Assembly (NCBI GenBank): GCA_037969175.1
Contig: JBBKWX010000046.1
Coordinates: 1 to 17,690, forward strand
Source: JBBKWX01 sp037969175
GTDB lineage: Bacteria > Bacteroidota > Bacteroidia > AKYH767-A > JBBKVM01
Direction of reading: 5' to 3'
Length of the DNA: 17,690 bases
Shown piece by piece: positions 1 through 6,080 of the stretch (position 1 is the stretch's first letter; every line of letters starts with the position of its first letter). Made by a program: the position numbers and the translations under genes. Under the pieces are notes generated by a model, which saw only the letters and a list, made by a program, of their open reading frames with translations, was not told the DNA's origin and ran no database searches.

Positions 1-6
1 ACACTA

Positions 7-27
7 TTTTTGACTTTCAGTCAAAAA
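7..27. other. AT-rich perfect hairpin
   Basis: Nine-base perfect arms (TTTTTGACT at 7-15 and AGTCAAAAA at 19-27) are separated by TTC. It lies downstream of the minus-strand gene that ends at 80, and possibly downstream of a plus-strand gene outside the window. Both ends carry A/T runs, so it could act as a weak bidirectional terminator, but no uninterrupted T tract follows it. The role is inferred. Confidence 0.4.
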
Positions 28-40
28 TCACTCCTACACT

Positions 41-72
41 CTTTTTACTTTTCAATTTTGAAAAGAAAAAAG
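41..72 (-). terminator. Long AT-rich hairpin after the SRPBCC gene (possible terminator)
   Basis: Fifteen paired positions around a two-base centre with a single A-A mismatch: CTTTTT-A-CTTTTCAA pairs with TTGAAAAG-A-AAAAAG. It begins eight bases beyond the stop codon of the minus-strand gene ending at 80. The stem is almost entirely A/T and the U-run lies inside the stem, so it is not a textbook terminator. Position and length make a termination or 3'-end stabilising role plausible. Confidence 0.4.
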
Positions 73-79
73 CACTCTG

Positions 80-1081
80 CTACTGCACCGGATAATAGAT
101 CACCGTCTTCCATGCAGCAGTATCCTTCACCATTCCCGGATCTGTTACATAGTGCTCCCAGGGCGAGCCGTTGATGGTAAGGCCTTTGGCCTTGATCCAA
201 GCATTCATCTCGGCGTGTGCCGCTCCGAGGTTATCGTAGGATCCGGTAAATGTGCCGGATACCACATCACGTTGTGGCATGACATACGCATTGATATTAT
301 CTTTAGCATCTGGTAATTTATTTACGGGAATAGCAGGTTCCATCTCTATACTCTTAGAACTGTAATGATGAAAGATACAAAGAGGAGCATTTACTTGCTG
401 AACTCCGGTAACCAAAGCAAAAGCAGTAAGCTGTCCGTACAATTCTCCCAGTTTTGAACCTATCTCTGCTGAAGTCACAGTTTCTCTAATGCTGATCACA
501 TTTTGCGATGAAACATATCCTTGAGAAATATCGCTCATCACAGATGTTGGAATGGATTCTACATAAGCCTTCAAATTTTTTAAGCCCTTTTCAAACATTT
601 CACCCAACATCTTGTCCATAAATAATCCCATATATTTCATCATGAATCCTTTAAGTTCACCGCTGTCTGTCCATGTCACTTTTACGCCTTCCGGTTCAGG
701 TTCTATCGTGTAAACAGAACTGGAAATGCTGCCGTATTCCACCATCGCGATTTCGAAGTCGACACGCTTGTTTGGCTCCATACCCACCAATGTCATGCTC
801 CCTTTTCCAACATTTCTATTTTTAGATTCCCAACTTACTTTATTTCCAATAACACCATTTTCACCTTCGTAAGTATATCTGATATTAGTATCAAGGTCAT
901 CCCAGGGTGACCAATTTTTTGATTCCTCCATATTCAATACAACTTGATAGACTCTTTCAGCACTGCTATTGATCGTAACACTTCTGCTTACATTATATGA
1001 GCTGGGCAGGAAAAAAGAAATGATCAATAAAACACCAATGATGATCAGCAAAATGAGTAAGATTCTTTTTAAGATATTCAT
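80..1081 (-). CDS. Membrane-anchored SRPBCC domain protein with GyrI-like effector-binding domain
   Basis: A protein of 333 residues. Residues 5-25 form one strongly hydrophobic helix that fits an uncleaved membrane anchor. Residues about 28-172 look like an SRPBCC (polyketide cyclase/START-like) fold: 'SRSVTINSSAERVYQVVLN' at the start, then 'NWSPWDD' around 56-62, as in many Bacteroidota SRPBCC proteins. Residues about 188-333 resemble the GyrI-like/AraC effector-binding domain ('GYVSSQNVISIRE' opening, 'TFTGSYDNLGAAHAEMNAWI' in the middle, 'VIYYPV' at the end). Both folds bind small hydrophobic or cationic ligands in other proteins; no enzyme activity can be assigned. No DNA-binding domain is present. 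ATG at 1081 is the natural start because it gives the membrane helix immediately. It is divergent from the lipoprotein gene at 1264. Domain calls come from memory of family patterns. Confidence 0.8.
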   Translation of the reverse strand: MNILKRILLILLIIIGVLLIISFFLPSSYNVSRSVTINSSAERVYQVVLNMEESKNWSPWDDLDTNIRYTYEGENGVIGNKVSWESKNRNVGKGSMTLVGMEPNKRVDFEIAMVEYGSISSSVYTIEPEPEGVKVTWTDSGELKGFMMKYMGLFMDKMLGEMFEKGLKNLKAYVESIPTSVMSDISQGYVSSQNVISIRETVTSAEIGSKLGELYGQLTAFALVTGVQQVNAPLCIFHHYSSKSIEMEPAIPVNKLPDAKDNINAYVMPQRDVVSGTFTGSYDNLGAAHAEMNAWIKAKGLTINGSPWEHYVTDPGMVKDTAAWKTVIYYPVQ

Positions 1082-1171
1082 GGAAAGATTAATTAATATA
1101 ATTTGAATAGATAAGTTAGTTTAATTTTTGAAAATAGTATTGTCATTCAATATAACAGACATACTGAAAAA

Positions 1172-1179
1172 CAAATGTA
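1172..1179 (-). promoter_or_regulatory. Possible -7 promoter box for the SRPBCC gene
   Basis: On the minus strand the sequence reads TACATTTG, a perfect match to the Bacteroidota -7 word TAnnTTTG. It would give a leader of about 85 nt before the ATG at 1081. I see no TTG at the usual 19-21 bp upstream, so this rests on the -7 box alone. Confidence 0.35.
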
Positions 1180-1263
1180 CAACAATGCAAATCGATTAGA
1201 ATTATTGATCATTAAATGATATGGCAATTTTTTTTTTCGTAGTTTTAGACAAAACCTCAGAAA

Positions 1264-1506
1264 ATGAAATCAACAACCTTATTATTTGCATTGCCTTTTG
1301 CACTTTTGCTTACCGCTTGTGGTGCTGAAGAAAAACCTGCTGAAACTGAAACGGAAGCCCCTCAGGAAACTGTAGCACCAGCACAGCCGACAGAGGATAA
1401 TTCTACATCCGTAAAAGTTGGACCCGATGGAGTTGAAGTTAAATCCGGGAACACAAATGTAAGTGTCCGTCAGGATAGTGGCAGCGTAGAGATCAAAAAG
1501 CCCTGA
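1264..1506 (+). CDS. Small acidic lipoprotein
   Basis: An 80-residue protein with a clear lipoprotein signal: MKSTTLLFALPFALLLTAC, lipobox LTAC with the lipidated Cys at residue 19. After the Cys there is a low-complexity Glu/Ala/Pro/Thr stretch (about residues 20-46) that would be an extended tether. The C-terminal part (about 48-80) alternates Val with polar residues (VKVGPDGVEVKSG, NVSV, GSVEIKKP), suggesting a small stack of beta strands. No Asp follows the Cys, so the lol-avoidance rule of enterobacteria does not help place it; in Bacteroidota it could be periplasmic or surface-exposed. A near -7 box TAGTTTTA lies at 1240-1247. A terminator-like hairpin follows, so it is probably monocistronic. 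The function is unknown. Confidence 0.85.
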   Translation: MKSTTLLFALPFALLLTACGAEEKPAETETEAPQETVAPAQPTEDNSTSVKVGPDGVEVKSGNTNVSVRQDSGSVEIKKP

Positions 1507-1532
1507 TAAACCAGTATTAGAAAAGAATCTTG

Positions 1533-1574
1533 ATCCCAGTCTCCATTTTGAAATGAAGACTGGGATTCTTGTTT
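1533..1574 (+). terminator. Terminator-like hairpin after the small lipoprotein gene
   Basis: Ten perfect base pairs (ATCCCAGTCT at 1533-1542 with AGACTGGGAT at 1557-1566). The loop contains a further CATT/AATG pairing. It is followed by TCTTGTTT, a moderately T-rich tail. It sits 27 bp beyond the stop codon at 1506. Confidence 0.65.
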
Positions 1575-1620
1575 CCTATTTAATAATGATTTGTTAAATT
1601 TTTTTAACCGAATTTATTGG

Positions 1621-1628
1621 TAATTTTG
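1621..1628 (+). promoter_or_regulatory. -7 promoter box (TAATTTTG) for the lamin-tail gene
   Basis: Perfect TAnnTTTG match, 24 bp before the ATG at 1653, so a leader of about 18 nt is expected. The upstream region is T-rich but has no TTG at the ideal distance. The box lies inside the 5' extension that a TTG start at 1617 would create, which argues for translation from 1653. Confidence 0.55.
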
Positions 1629-1652
1629 CTGCATAACTTTAATCCAAATATC

Positions 1653-2687
1653 ATGCGTTTACTTCTACTTTCATTGTTTATTCCCAGTCTGTTATCTGCT
1701 CAGGATCACTTGTTGATCTCTGAAGTTACCATGGCTCCATCTGCCGGTGAGTTTATTGAGATATACAACCCGACAGCTAATGTTATTGATTTGAGCAATT
1801 ATTATCTATCTGATAACATGGGCTATGCTACGGTCCCTTCAGGAACTGTTGTTGTTCCATCTACCGATTTCCTTGTGAAATTCCCTGCTGGAGCTACAAT
1901 ACCCGCTTTTGGAGTTGTTGTTGTTGCAATGGATGGTCATCTATTTGATTCATTATATGCTCCTGTCACTGCGAATTTCCAGATCAAGCGAACTTCAATG
2001 ACCGTTACTAATATGGATACTATCAAAGTTGATTCTAATCCTTCACTTACAAATGGTGGAGAAGCAATCATTCTTTCTTATTGGGATAACCAAAGCGATC
2101 TGATGAGTGATGTTGATATGGTTAATGTTGGTGTTCCAAGCGCGATCAATGAGATCACCGCAAAGACAGGACTCCTTGTTGATGGTCCGGATACTGACAC
2201 TATTTCAACAGCTTATCTTATGGATCAAATGACTATGGGCAAAATGGCAACTTCACCAAACACAGGCTTTTCTGCAAAACGTATTCTTCTCGAAGTTGGA
2301 AATGAAGTTACAACTGGTGGTAACGGGATCACCGGGCATGACGAAACAACAGAAGCTATCCTTATCACTTGGGATGCAACTTTCACCGCTCCTGATCCGG
2401 GTGTTACAGGTTTACTTACCGGCATTGCGATTAATGCTACAAATACCAATAAGTTCAAAGCTTATCCTAATCCTGCAAAAAACGAATTCAAGATCGACTT
2501 CAAGGGTAATTTTGTAAATGGAAATACACAAGTTTCTTTGTATGCAATGAATGGAACCCTGGTAGATACTTTCGTTATGAATGGAGATGAAATGACAGTT
2601 TCTACATCTTCATACCAAAAAGGAATTTATTTCCTCAAATCCGGCGAGGGCAAAAATACTTTTGTGATCAAAATGGTTATTGAATAA
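1653..2687 (+). CDS. Secreted lamin-tail domain protein with T9SS type A sorting domain
   Basis: A protein of 344 residues from ATG 1653. Residues 1-17 are a signal peptide (MRLLLLSLFIPSLLSAQ). Residues about 18-150 match the lamin-tail domain (LTD) pattern of bacterial secreted proteins: 'LLISEVTMAPSAGEFIEIYNP', then 'IDLSNYYLSDN'. Residues about 266-344 match the type IX secretion C-terminal sorting domain: 'FKAYPNPAKNEFKI', a central 'VSLYAMNGTLV', and 'YQKGIYFLKS' near the end. The expected path is Sec export, T9SS transport across the outer membrane and cleavage or attachment of the tail. LTDs in secreted proteins are thought to help in anchoring or binding; no catalytic domain is visible. 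A start at TTG 1617 is rejected because it overlaps the promoter and masks the signal peptide. A strong terminator follows. Confidence 0.88.
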   Translation: MRLLLLSLFIPSLLSAQDHLLISEVTMAPSAGEFIEIYNPTANVIDLSNYYLSDNMGYATVPSGTVVVPSTDFLVKFPAGATIPAFGVVVVAMDGHLFDSLYAPVTANFQIKRTSMTVTNMDTIKVDSNPSLTNGGEAIILSYWDNQSDLMSDVDMVNVGVPSAINEITAKTGLLVDGPDTDTISTAYLMDQMTMGKMATSPNTGFSAKRILLEVGNEVTTGGNGITGHDETTEAILITWDATFTAPDPGVTGLLTGIAINATNTNKFKAYPNPAKNEFKIDFKGNFVNGNTQVSLYAMNGTLVDTFVMNGDEMTVSTSSYQKGIYFLKSGEGKNTFVIKMVIE

Positions 2688-2705
2688 TCTTTTAGATTCA
2701 TTATT

Positions 2706-2742
2706 AAAAACCTCTTATTCCTCAGGAATAAGAGGTTTTTTT
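2706..2742 (+). terminator. Strong rho-independent terminator
   Basis: Sixteen perfect base pairs (AAAAACCTCTTATTCC at 2706-2721, GGAATAAGAGGTTTTT at 2725-2740) close a TCA loop. The T run extends to 2742. It starts 19 bp after the lamin-tail stop codon. Confidence 0.92.
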
Positions 2743-2806
2743 ATGCACAAGATCCATTTTTTAATGGATGATATGGATGAGTTAACCAATTTTCTAGAAG
2801 TGTTTA

Positions 2807-2831
2807 CCAAAAATCAACCTTGATTTTTTGG
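2807..2831 (+). other. Near-palindromic hairpin upstream of the barrel gene
   Basis: The 25-bp near-palindrome pairs CCAAAAATCA with TGATTTTTTGG around ACCT (one extra T on the right arm). A smaller hairpin, ATCCATT/AATGGAT with a four-T loop, lies just before it at 2752-2769. The site is 66 bp upstream of the ATG at 2897 and could be a second terminator or an operator. No experimental clue is visible. Confidence 0.35.
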
Positions 2832-2896
2832 ACTTTTTGTAATCAGGTTGTAATTTCTTTCGATCATAATTTAAGTATTAACTTAAAAATCAGATC

Positions 2897-3547
2897 ATGA
2901 AAAAGCTAATTACTATAGTATTGTCAATCATTACTAGTGTTGGGTTACAGGCTCAACCTCAACAGGGATCGATTAGGTTGAGCGGTAGTTTAAAATTTGA
3001 TGCAAGCTCATCTGAATTTAAAAATGGTACGACTGTCGACGGCCCCAAGACCTCACATTATACAGTGAATCCATGTGGTAGTTATTTTATTAACGACAAG
3101 TTTGAAGTTGGATTAGGAATTGGGATATCCGGAGAAAAAGAAGAGGATGCAAACTCCTTTGGAACTTCAGAATATACATCATCGCTGTTTATGGTTATGC
3201 CATTCGCTCAATATAATGGCATGATCAACGAAAAATTGTTCTGCACAGGGCGAGGGATGGTAGATGTTGGCTTTGGTTCTTACGAAGACAAGTTTACTGA
3301 TACCAGTGGTTCAACTACTCAAAAAGGTGATATCAGTTCATTCAGTGTTGGTCTAACGCCTGGGTTGGAATACTGGCCTTCAGAAAAGATCTCAATCAAT
3401 TTCCAGTTAGGTGATCTAAGTTATACTTCAACAACTCAAAAAGCGGATGCCGGAGGGGAATTTACAGAAAATGACTTCAGATTCAAATACGGGGCTAAGA
3501 GAGTCGGAGTAGGGGCCTCATATCTTTTTGGTGGCAACGCAAAATAA
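2897..3547 (+). CDS. Small outer-membrane beta-barrel protein
   Basis: A protein of 216 residues with a signal peptide at 1-20 (MKKLITIVLSIITSVGLQAQ). The mature part is a series of amphipathic strands with alternating residues ('GSIRLSGSLKFDASS', 'FEVGLGIGISGE', 'EKLFCTGRGMVDVGFG', 'ISINFQLGDLSYTS', 'KRVGVGASYLF'), typical of the eight-to-ten-strand OmpA/OmpW-like barrels annotated as 'outer membrane beta-barrel protein' in Bacteroidota. The polar loops between strands (for example 'SGEKEEDANSFGTSEYT') fit extracellular loops. The chain ends in 'FGGNAK' rather than on a terminal aromatic residue. It has its own terminator 18 bp after the stop. The family is assigned from pattern only; no substrate can be proposed. 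Confidence 0.8.
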   Translation: MKKLITIVLSIITSVGLQAQPQQGSIRLSGSLKFDASSSEFKNGTTVDGPKTSHYTVNPCGSYFINDKFEVGLGIGISGEKEEDANSFGTSEYTSSLFMVMPFAQYNGMINEKLFCTGRGMVDVGFGSYEDKFTDTSGSTTQKGDISSFSVGLTPGLEYWPSEKISINFQLGDLSYTSTTQKADAGGEFTENDFRFKYGAKRVGVGASYLFGGNAK

Positions 3548-3564
3548 TTATCTTTAGTAAAGGT

Positions 3565-3602
3565 AAAATGGTAAGTCCTACTTTGGGCTTACCATTTTTT
3601 TT
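3565..3602 (+). terminator. Rho-independent terminator after the barrel gene
   Basis: Fourteen paired bases with one G-T wobble (AAAATGGTAAGTCC at 3565-3578 with GGGCTTACCATTTT at 3585-3598), six-base loop TACTTT, and Ts continuing to 3602. It acts on the plus strand, facing the separate minus-strand terminator at 3661. Confidence 0.92.
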
Positions 3603-3660
3603 AACCTTCCCTTTAGAACTAGAGAGAATACCTCTGAATACTCAGACCCAAAATTAAGCT

Positions 3661-3690
3661 AAAAAAAAAGCGACCATTTCTGATCGCTTT
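3661..3690 (-). terminator. Rho-independent terminator for the minus-strand TonB-like gene
   Basis: Read on the minus strand: AAAGCGATC, loop AGAAAT, GGTCGCTTT (nine pairs, one wobble), then a run of Ts (plus-strand As at 3661-3669). It lies 20 bp beyond the stop at 3711. The A run on only one side makes it directional. Confidence 0.9.
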
Positions 3691-3710
3691 CTCTGTTAAT
3701 AGTAATCGGA

Positions 3711-4250
3711 TTAAAAAACGATTGTAATACTTCCTTTTGTTTCTAATGGCATGGTAGGAGATGTGTCGAATTTTACACTTTCAGCAGCTTGTTTTGCTTT
3801 TGTGATCAAATATGAACTTGTCGTAGTTGATCCAACAGCGCCGCCTTCAGCTTTCACAACATTTCCATATTTGTCAACTGTAATGTCTACTACCACAACA
3901 CCTTTTTCCTGGGTTAGATTAGATACGATTGGCTCTTTTATCAACTTTCTGCCGGGTACTTTATACGTTACTCCCTGGGTGTTCGAAAATTGCTGATCCG
4001 ATGGTGTAATACCTCCTGTGGCCGGTTTTGTGCCTGTAGTTTTCGGACTTTCTTCAAAATAGATCACGCTTAATTCAGAAGTTTTAAAGGTCATTGCATT
4101 GCCTTTAAAATTAAAAACCAAAGTCCCGGAATTAATAGAAACGATCTCACCTTTCATGCTTTCACCACTTTTCAAAACGATGGTGTGCTGAGCGATTGCA
4201 GAGATGCTTAGAAATACAAAACTCAGGATCAGAATGCTTATTTTTTTCAT
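3711..4250 (-). CDS. Secreted protein with TonB-like C-terminal domain
   Basis: A protein of 179 residues from ATG 4250, with a signal peptide MKKISILILSFVFLSISAIAQ. A longer reading from 4283 would bury this signal and is rejected. Residues about 22-66 ('IVLKSGESMKGEIVSINSG', 'FKTSELSVIYFEE') look like the short beta-rich module common in Bacteroidota secreted proteins. Residues about 98-179 fit the TonB C-terminal fold: 'PGRKLIKEPIV', 'GVVVVDITVDKYGNVVKAE', 'STTTSSYLITKAKQAAESVKF', 'KGSITIVF'. There is no N-terminal transmembrane anchor with a Pro-rich arm, so it is not a classical energy-transducing TonB; a binding or scaffolding role is more likely. It follows the M49-like gene by 45 bp on the same strand, with no terminator between, so co-transcription is likely. 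Confidence 0.78.
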   Translation of the reverse strand: MKKISILILSFVFLSISAIAQHTIVLKSGESMKGEIVSINSGTLVFNFKGNAMTFKTSELSVIYFEESPKTTGTKPATGGITPSDQQFSNTQGVTYKVPGRKLIKEPIVSNLTQEKGVVVVDITVDKYGNVVKAEGGAVGSTTTSSYLITKAKQAAESVKFDTSPTMPLETKGSITIVF

Positions 4251-4295
4251 GTGTAAATTTTTGATTGTATCAAATTCATTCAAAAATCAGGCCGA

Positions 4296-5954
4296 TTATA
4301 AACCTAGTACTTGCTTTCCCTGCTTCAAAACAATATCAACCGGTATACTTTTCTCCTTCAATTTATCCAAATCAGATTGAAGATCCGGAAAGATCTTTCC
4401 TTTTTCATCCATCCATTTCATCAAGCCATCATAATCCCCATCTCCCTGTACTTGCAGGATCCGTGCACTTAATGCATTTGTAGCCAATTTCATTTTTGCA
4501 TAATCAACCCGGTATCTTCCGGTTGCTGCATCCCTTGTAAATGCGCCCGCATCTTTAAAGAAATTAAAACGTAACATATTCGCTTTTCCGTGTGCACTTG
4601 CAGCACCAAATCGGATACTTCTGAAAATACCAGCCATAAAGGTCACATAATCATCCTCCATACTTCCTTCTGTAACGACTCCTTGTTCTCTTAGTTGTGT
4701 TATCATAAATAAACCAAGAATATCTGCCTTACCTTCTTCAAGTGCTCCGTAGAGCTCTTTCAAAGCTTCTCTTGCCGTTCCTTTTCCATTGATCGTATTC
4801 TTTATTCCCAGGCCATGAGCAACTTCATGGAACATAGTTTCCGCAAAAAATGCTTCAAAAGTGATATGCTGCTGTTGCTCTTCGGCTATTAATTCTTTCG
4901 AGATCGGTACCAGAATATTATCAAACTTTGCTCGCATCACATTCTTCAGTTGAAGACGGCGTGTTCCTTTTGCAAGCTGTACTTCTTCGTCATTGGGAAG
5001 ATTTATAGCGATCGTTTTGCTGCCTGCATTGCAATCACCTGCATAGTAAACAACGTCATAAGCATTAAGATCTGAATCAGTTCCCGGTTGCTCTTTTTTG
5101 TATTTTGCATCTACAGGAAGATTTTTCTGCAGCCCGGGCAGCATTGCAGCATATTTACTCAATTTTTCGCTCCAGGATTTATCTTTGATCAAAACATACG
5201 CTTCATGGGCAGTCTTATATCCGTATAATTTGTCTTCATAATTTTCTATCGGGCCAATGACAAAATCGATTCCGTTTGATTTCATATCCAACCATGCCAT
5301 ATCACTTGCTCTGTAATCATCATTCAACAAGGCTTTAGCTCTTAGTGTCAAATAATTTTTCAAACCTGCATCATCTGCAAGCGCCGCCGCTTGCAACAAT
5401 AAACTACTCGCTTTTTCTACCTGGGTTTTATATGCTTCGTGGAAAGGAACAGTTTTTAAAGTTCCATCCGTATTTCTTTTCAATAAAGTATATCCTGAAG
5501 TTTTATCCGGATTTACATAGACCTCAAATTCCTCCTTGCTCATGTCCAAGGGATAATACTGAGCACCCAAAGGCTTTTCACCAAAGCTATCGATGAAAGG
5601 AATGTTTCCATTCAACCTGTCCCAGGGACCGTAATTGATAATAGCAAATTCTCTTGCCATTGGATCCGAAATAGAGTTAAGCAAACTATCTTTATTACCG
5701 TAGGCCTGCATCCAAAAAATATCATCCATCTCTTTGGCAGCATCAATCAAAATACCGATCATTTTTTTTTCATTCTCGGATAAGCTACTCAGATCTGCAC
5801 TCAAGGTCACACTCACATATTTACCCAATAAGGGAGCATATTTTGCGGAATCAGCTTTAACTTCTACAGATACTTGTTCAGTTTCTTTTTGATGACAAGC
5901 TGTAATTACCAATACCAAAGTGGTGAATAACAGATATTTAATTGAAGTGTTCAT
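4296..5954 (-). CDS. Lipoprotein, zinc metallopeptidase-like of the M49 (dipeptidyl peptidase III) group
   Basis: A protein of 552 residues. The lipobox ITAC puts the lipidated Cys at residue 20. The zinc site is visible: H376-E-V-A-H380 followed by 'EEGKAD' at 406-411, which corresponds to the EECxAE motif of dipeptidyl peptidase III. Between and before them are conserved-looking patterns 'AGDCNAGSKTIAINLPNDEE' (306-325) and 'NVMRAKFDNILVPI' (338-351), which I associate with the M49-like group that also forms the C-terminal part of plant NUDX3. Classical M49 enzymes carry HExxGH; this one has the shorter HExxH. Expected role: exopeptidase on short peptides, tethered in the cell envelope. Which peptides it cuts, and whether it is active, cannot be read from the sequence. 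It is divergent from the ABC exporter gene. Confidence 0.82.
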   Translation of the reverse strand: MNTSIKYLLFTTLVLVITACHQKETEQVSVEVKADSAKYAPLLGKYVSVTLSADLSSLSENEKKMIGILIDAAKEMDDIFWMQAYGNKDSLLNSISDPMAREFAIINYGPWDRLNGNIPFIDSFGEKPLGAQYYPLDMSKEEFEVYVNPDKTSGYTLLKRNTDGTLKTVPFHEAYKTQVEKASSLLLQAAALADDAGLKNYLTLRAKALLNDDYRASDMAWLDMKSNGIDFVIGPIENYEDKLYGYKTAHEAYVLIKDKSWSEKLSKYAAMLPGLQKNLPVDAKYKKEQPGTDSDLNAYDVVYYAGDCNAGSKTIAINLPNDEEVQLAKGTRRLQLKNVMRAKFDNILVPISKELIAEEQQQHITFEAFFAETMFHEVAHGLGIKNTINGKGTAREALKELYGALEEGKADILGLFMITQLREQGVVTEGSMEDDYVTFMAGIFRSIRFGAASAHGKANMLRFNFFKDAGAFTRDAATGRYRVDYAKMKLATNALSARILQVQGDGDYDGLMKWMDEKGKIFPDLQSDLDKLKEKSIPVDIVLKQGKQVLGL

Positions 5955-5998
5955 TTTGTTTCGGGGATTTAATGTGCTAAGATACCAATAATTAGATT

Positions 5999-6015
5999 TT
6001 GAATTAATTATTCAA
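5999..6015. repeat. Inverted repeat between divergent genes
   Basis: TTGAAT and ATTCAA arms around TAATT, in the 126-bp gap between the M49-like gene (minus) and the ABC exporter gene (plus). It lies 45 bp from one start and 66 bp from the other. It could be an operator, but the region is very A/T-rich and chance is a real alternative. Confidence 0.25.
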
Positions 6016-6066
6016 CTCCATCTGAGAAGGTAAATGAATGTAATGCATATAATGATCTCTAATGAT

Positions 6067-6074
6067 TATCTTTG
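6067..6074 (+). promoter_or_regulatory. -7 promoter box (TATCTTTG) directly before the ABC exporter start
   Basis: Perfect TAnnTTTG match ending six bases before the ATG at 6081. No clear TTG is present at 19-21 bp upstream. If used, the transcript would start at or within a few bases of the ATG. The box also contains the alternative TTG start at 6072, which is therefore unlikely. Confidence 0.55.
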
Positions 6075-6080
6075 GATCTT

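Noticed and set aside
1208..1220. ATCATT-A-AATGAT inverted repeat between divergent genes at 1081 and 1264
   Set aside because: It is only 6-bp arms in very A/T-rich sequence and is not aligned with either candidate promoter; chance is a sufficient explanation.
1617..1652. TTG start extending the lamin-tail protein by 12 residues
   Set aside because: The extension contains the -7 promoter box at 1621-1628 and would hide an excellent signal peptide that begins at ATG 1653.
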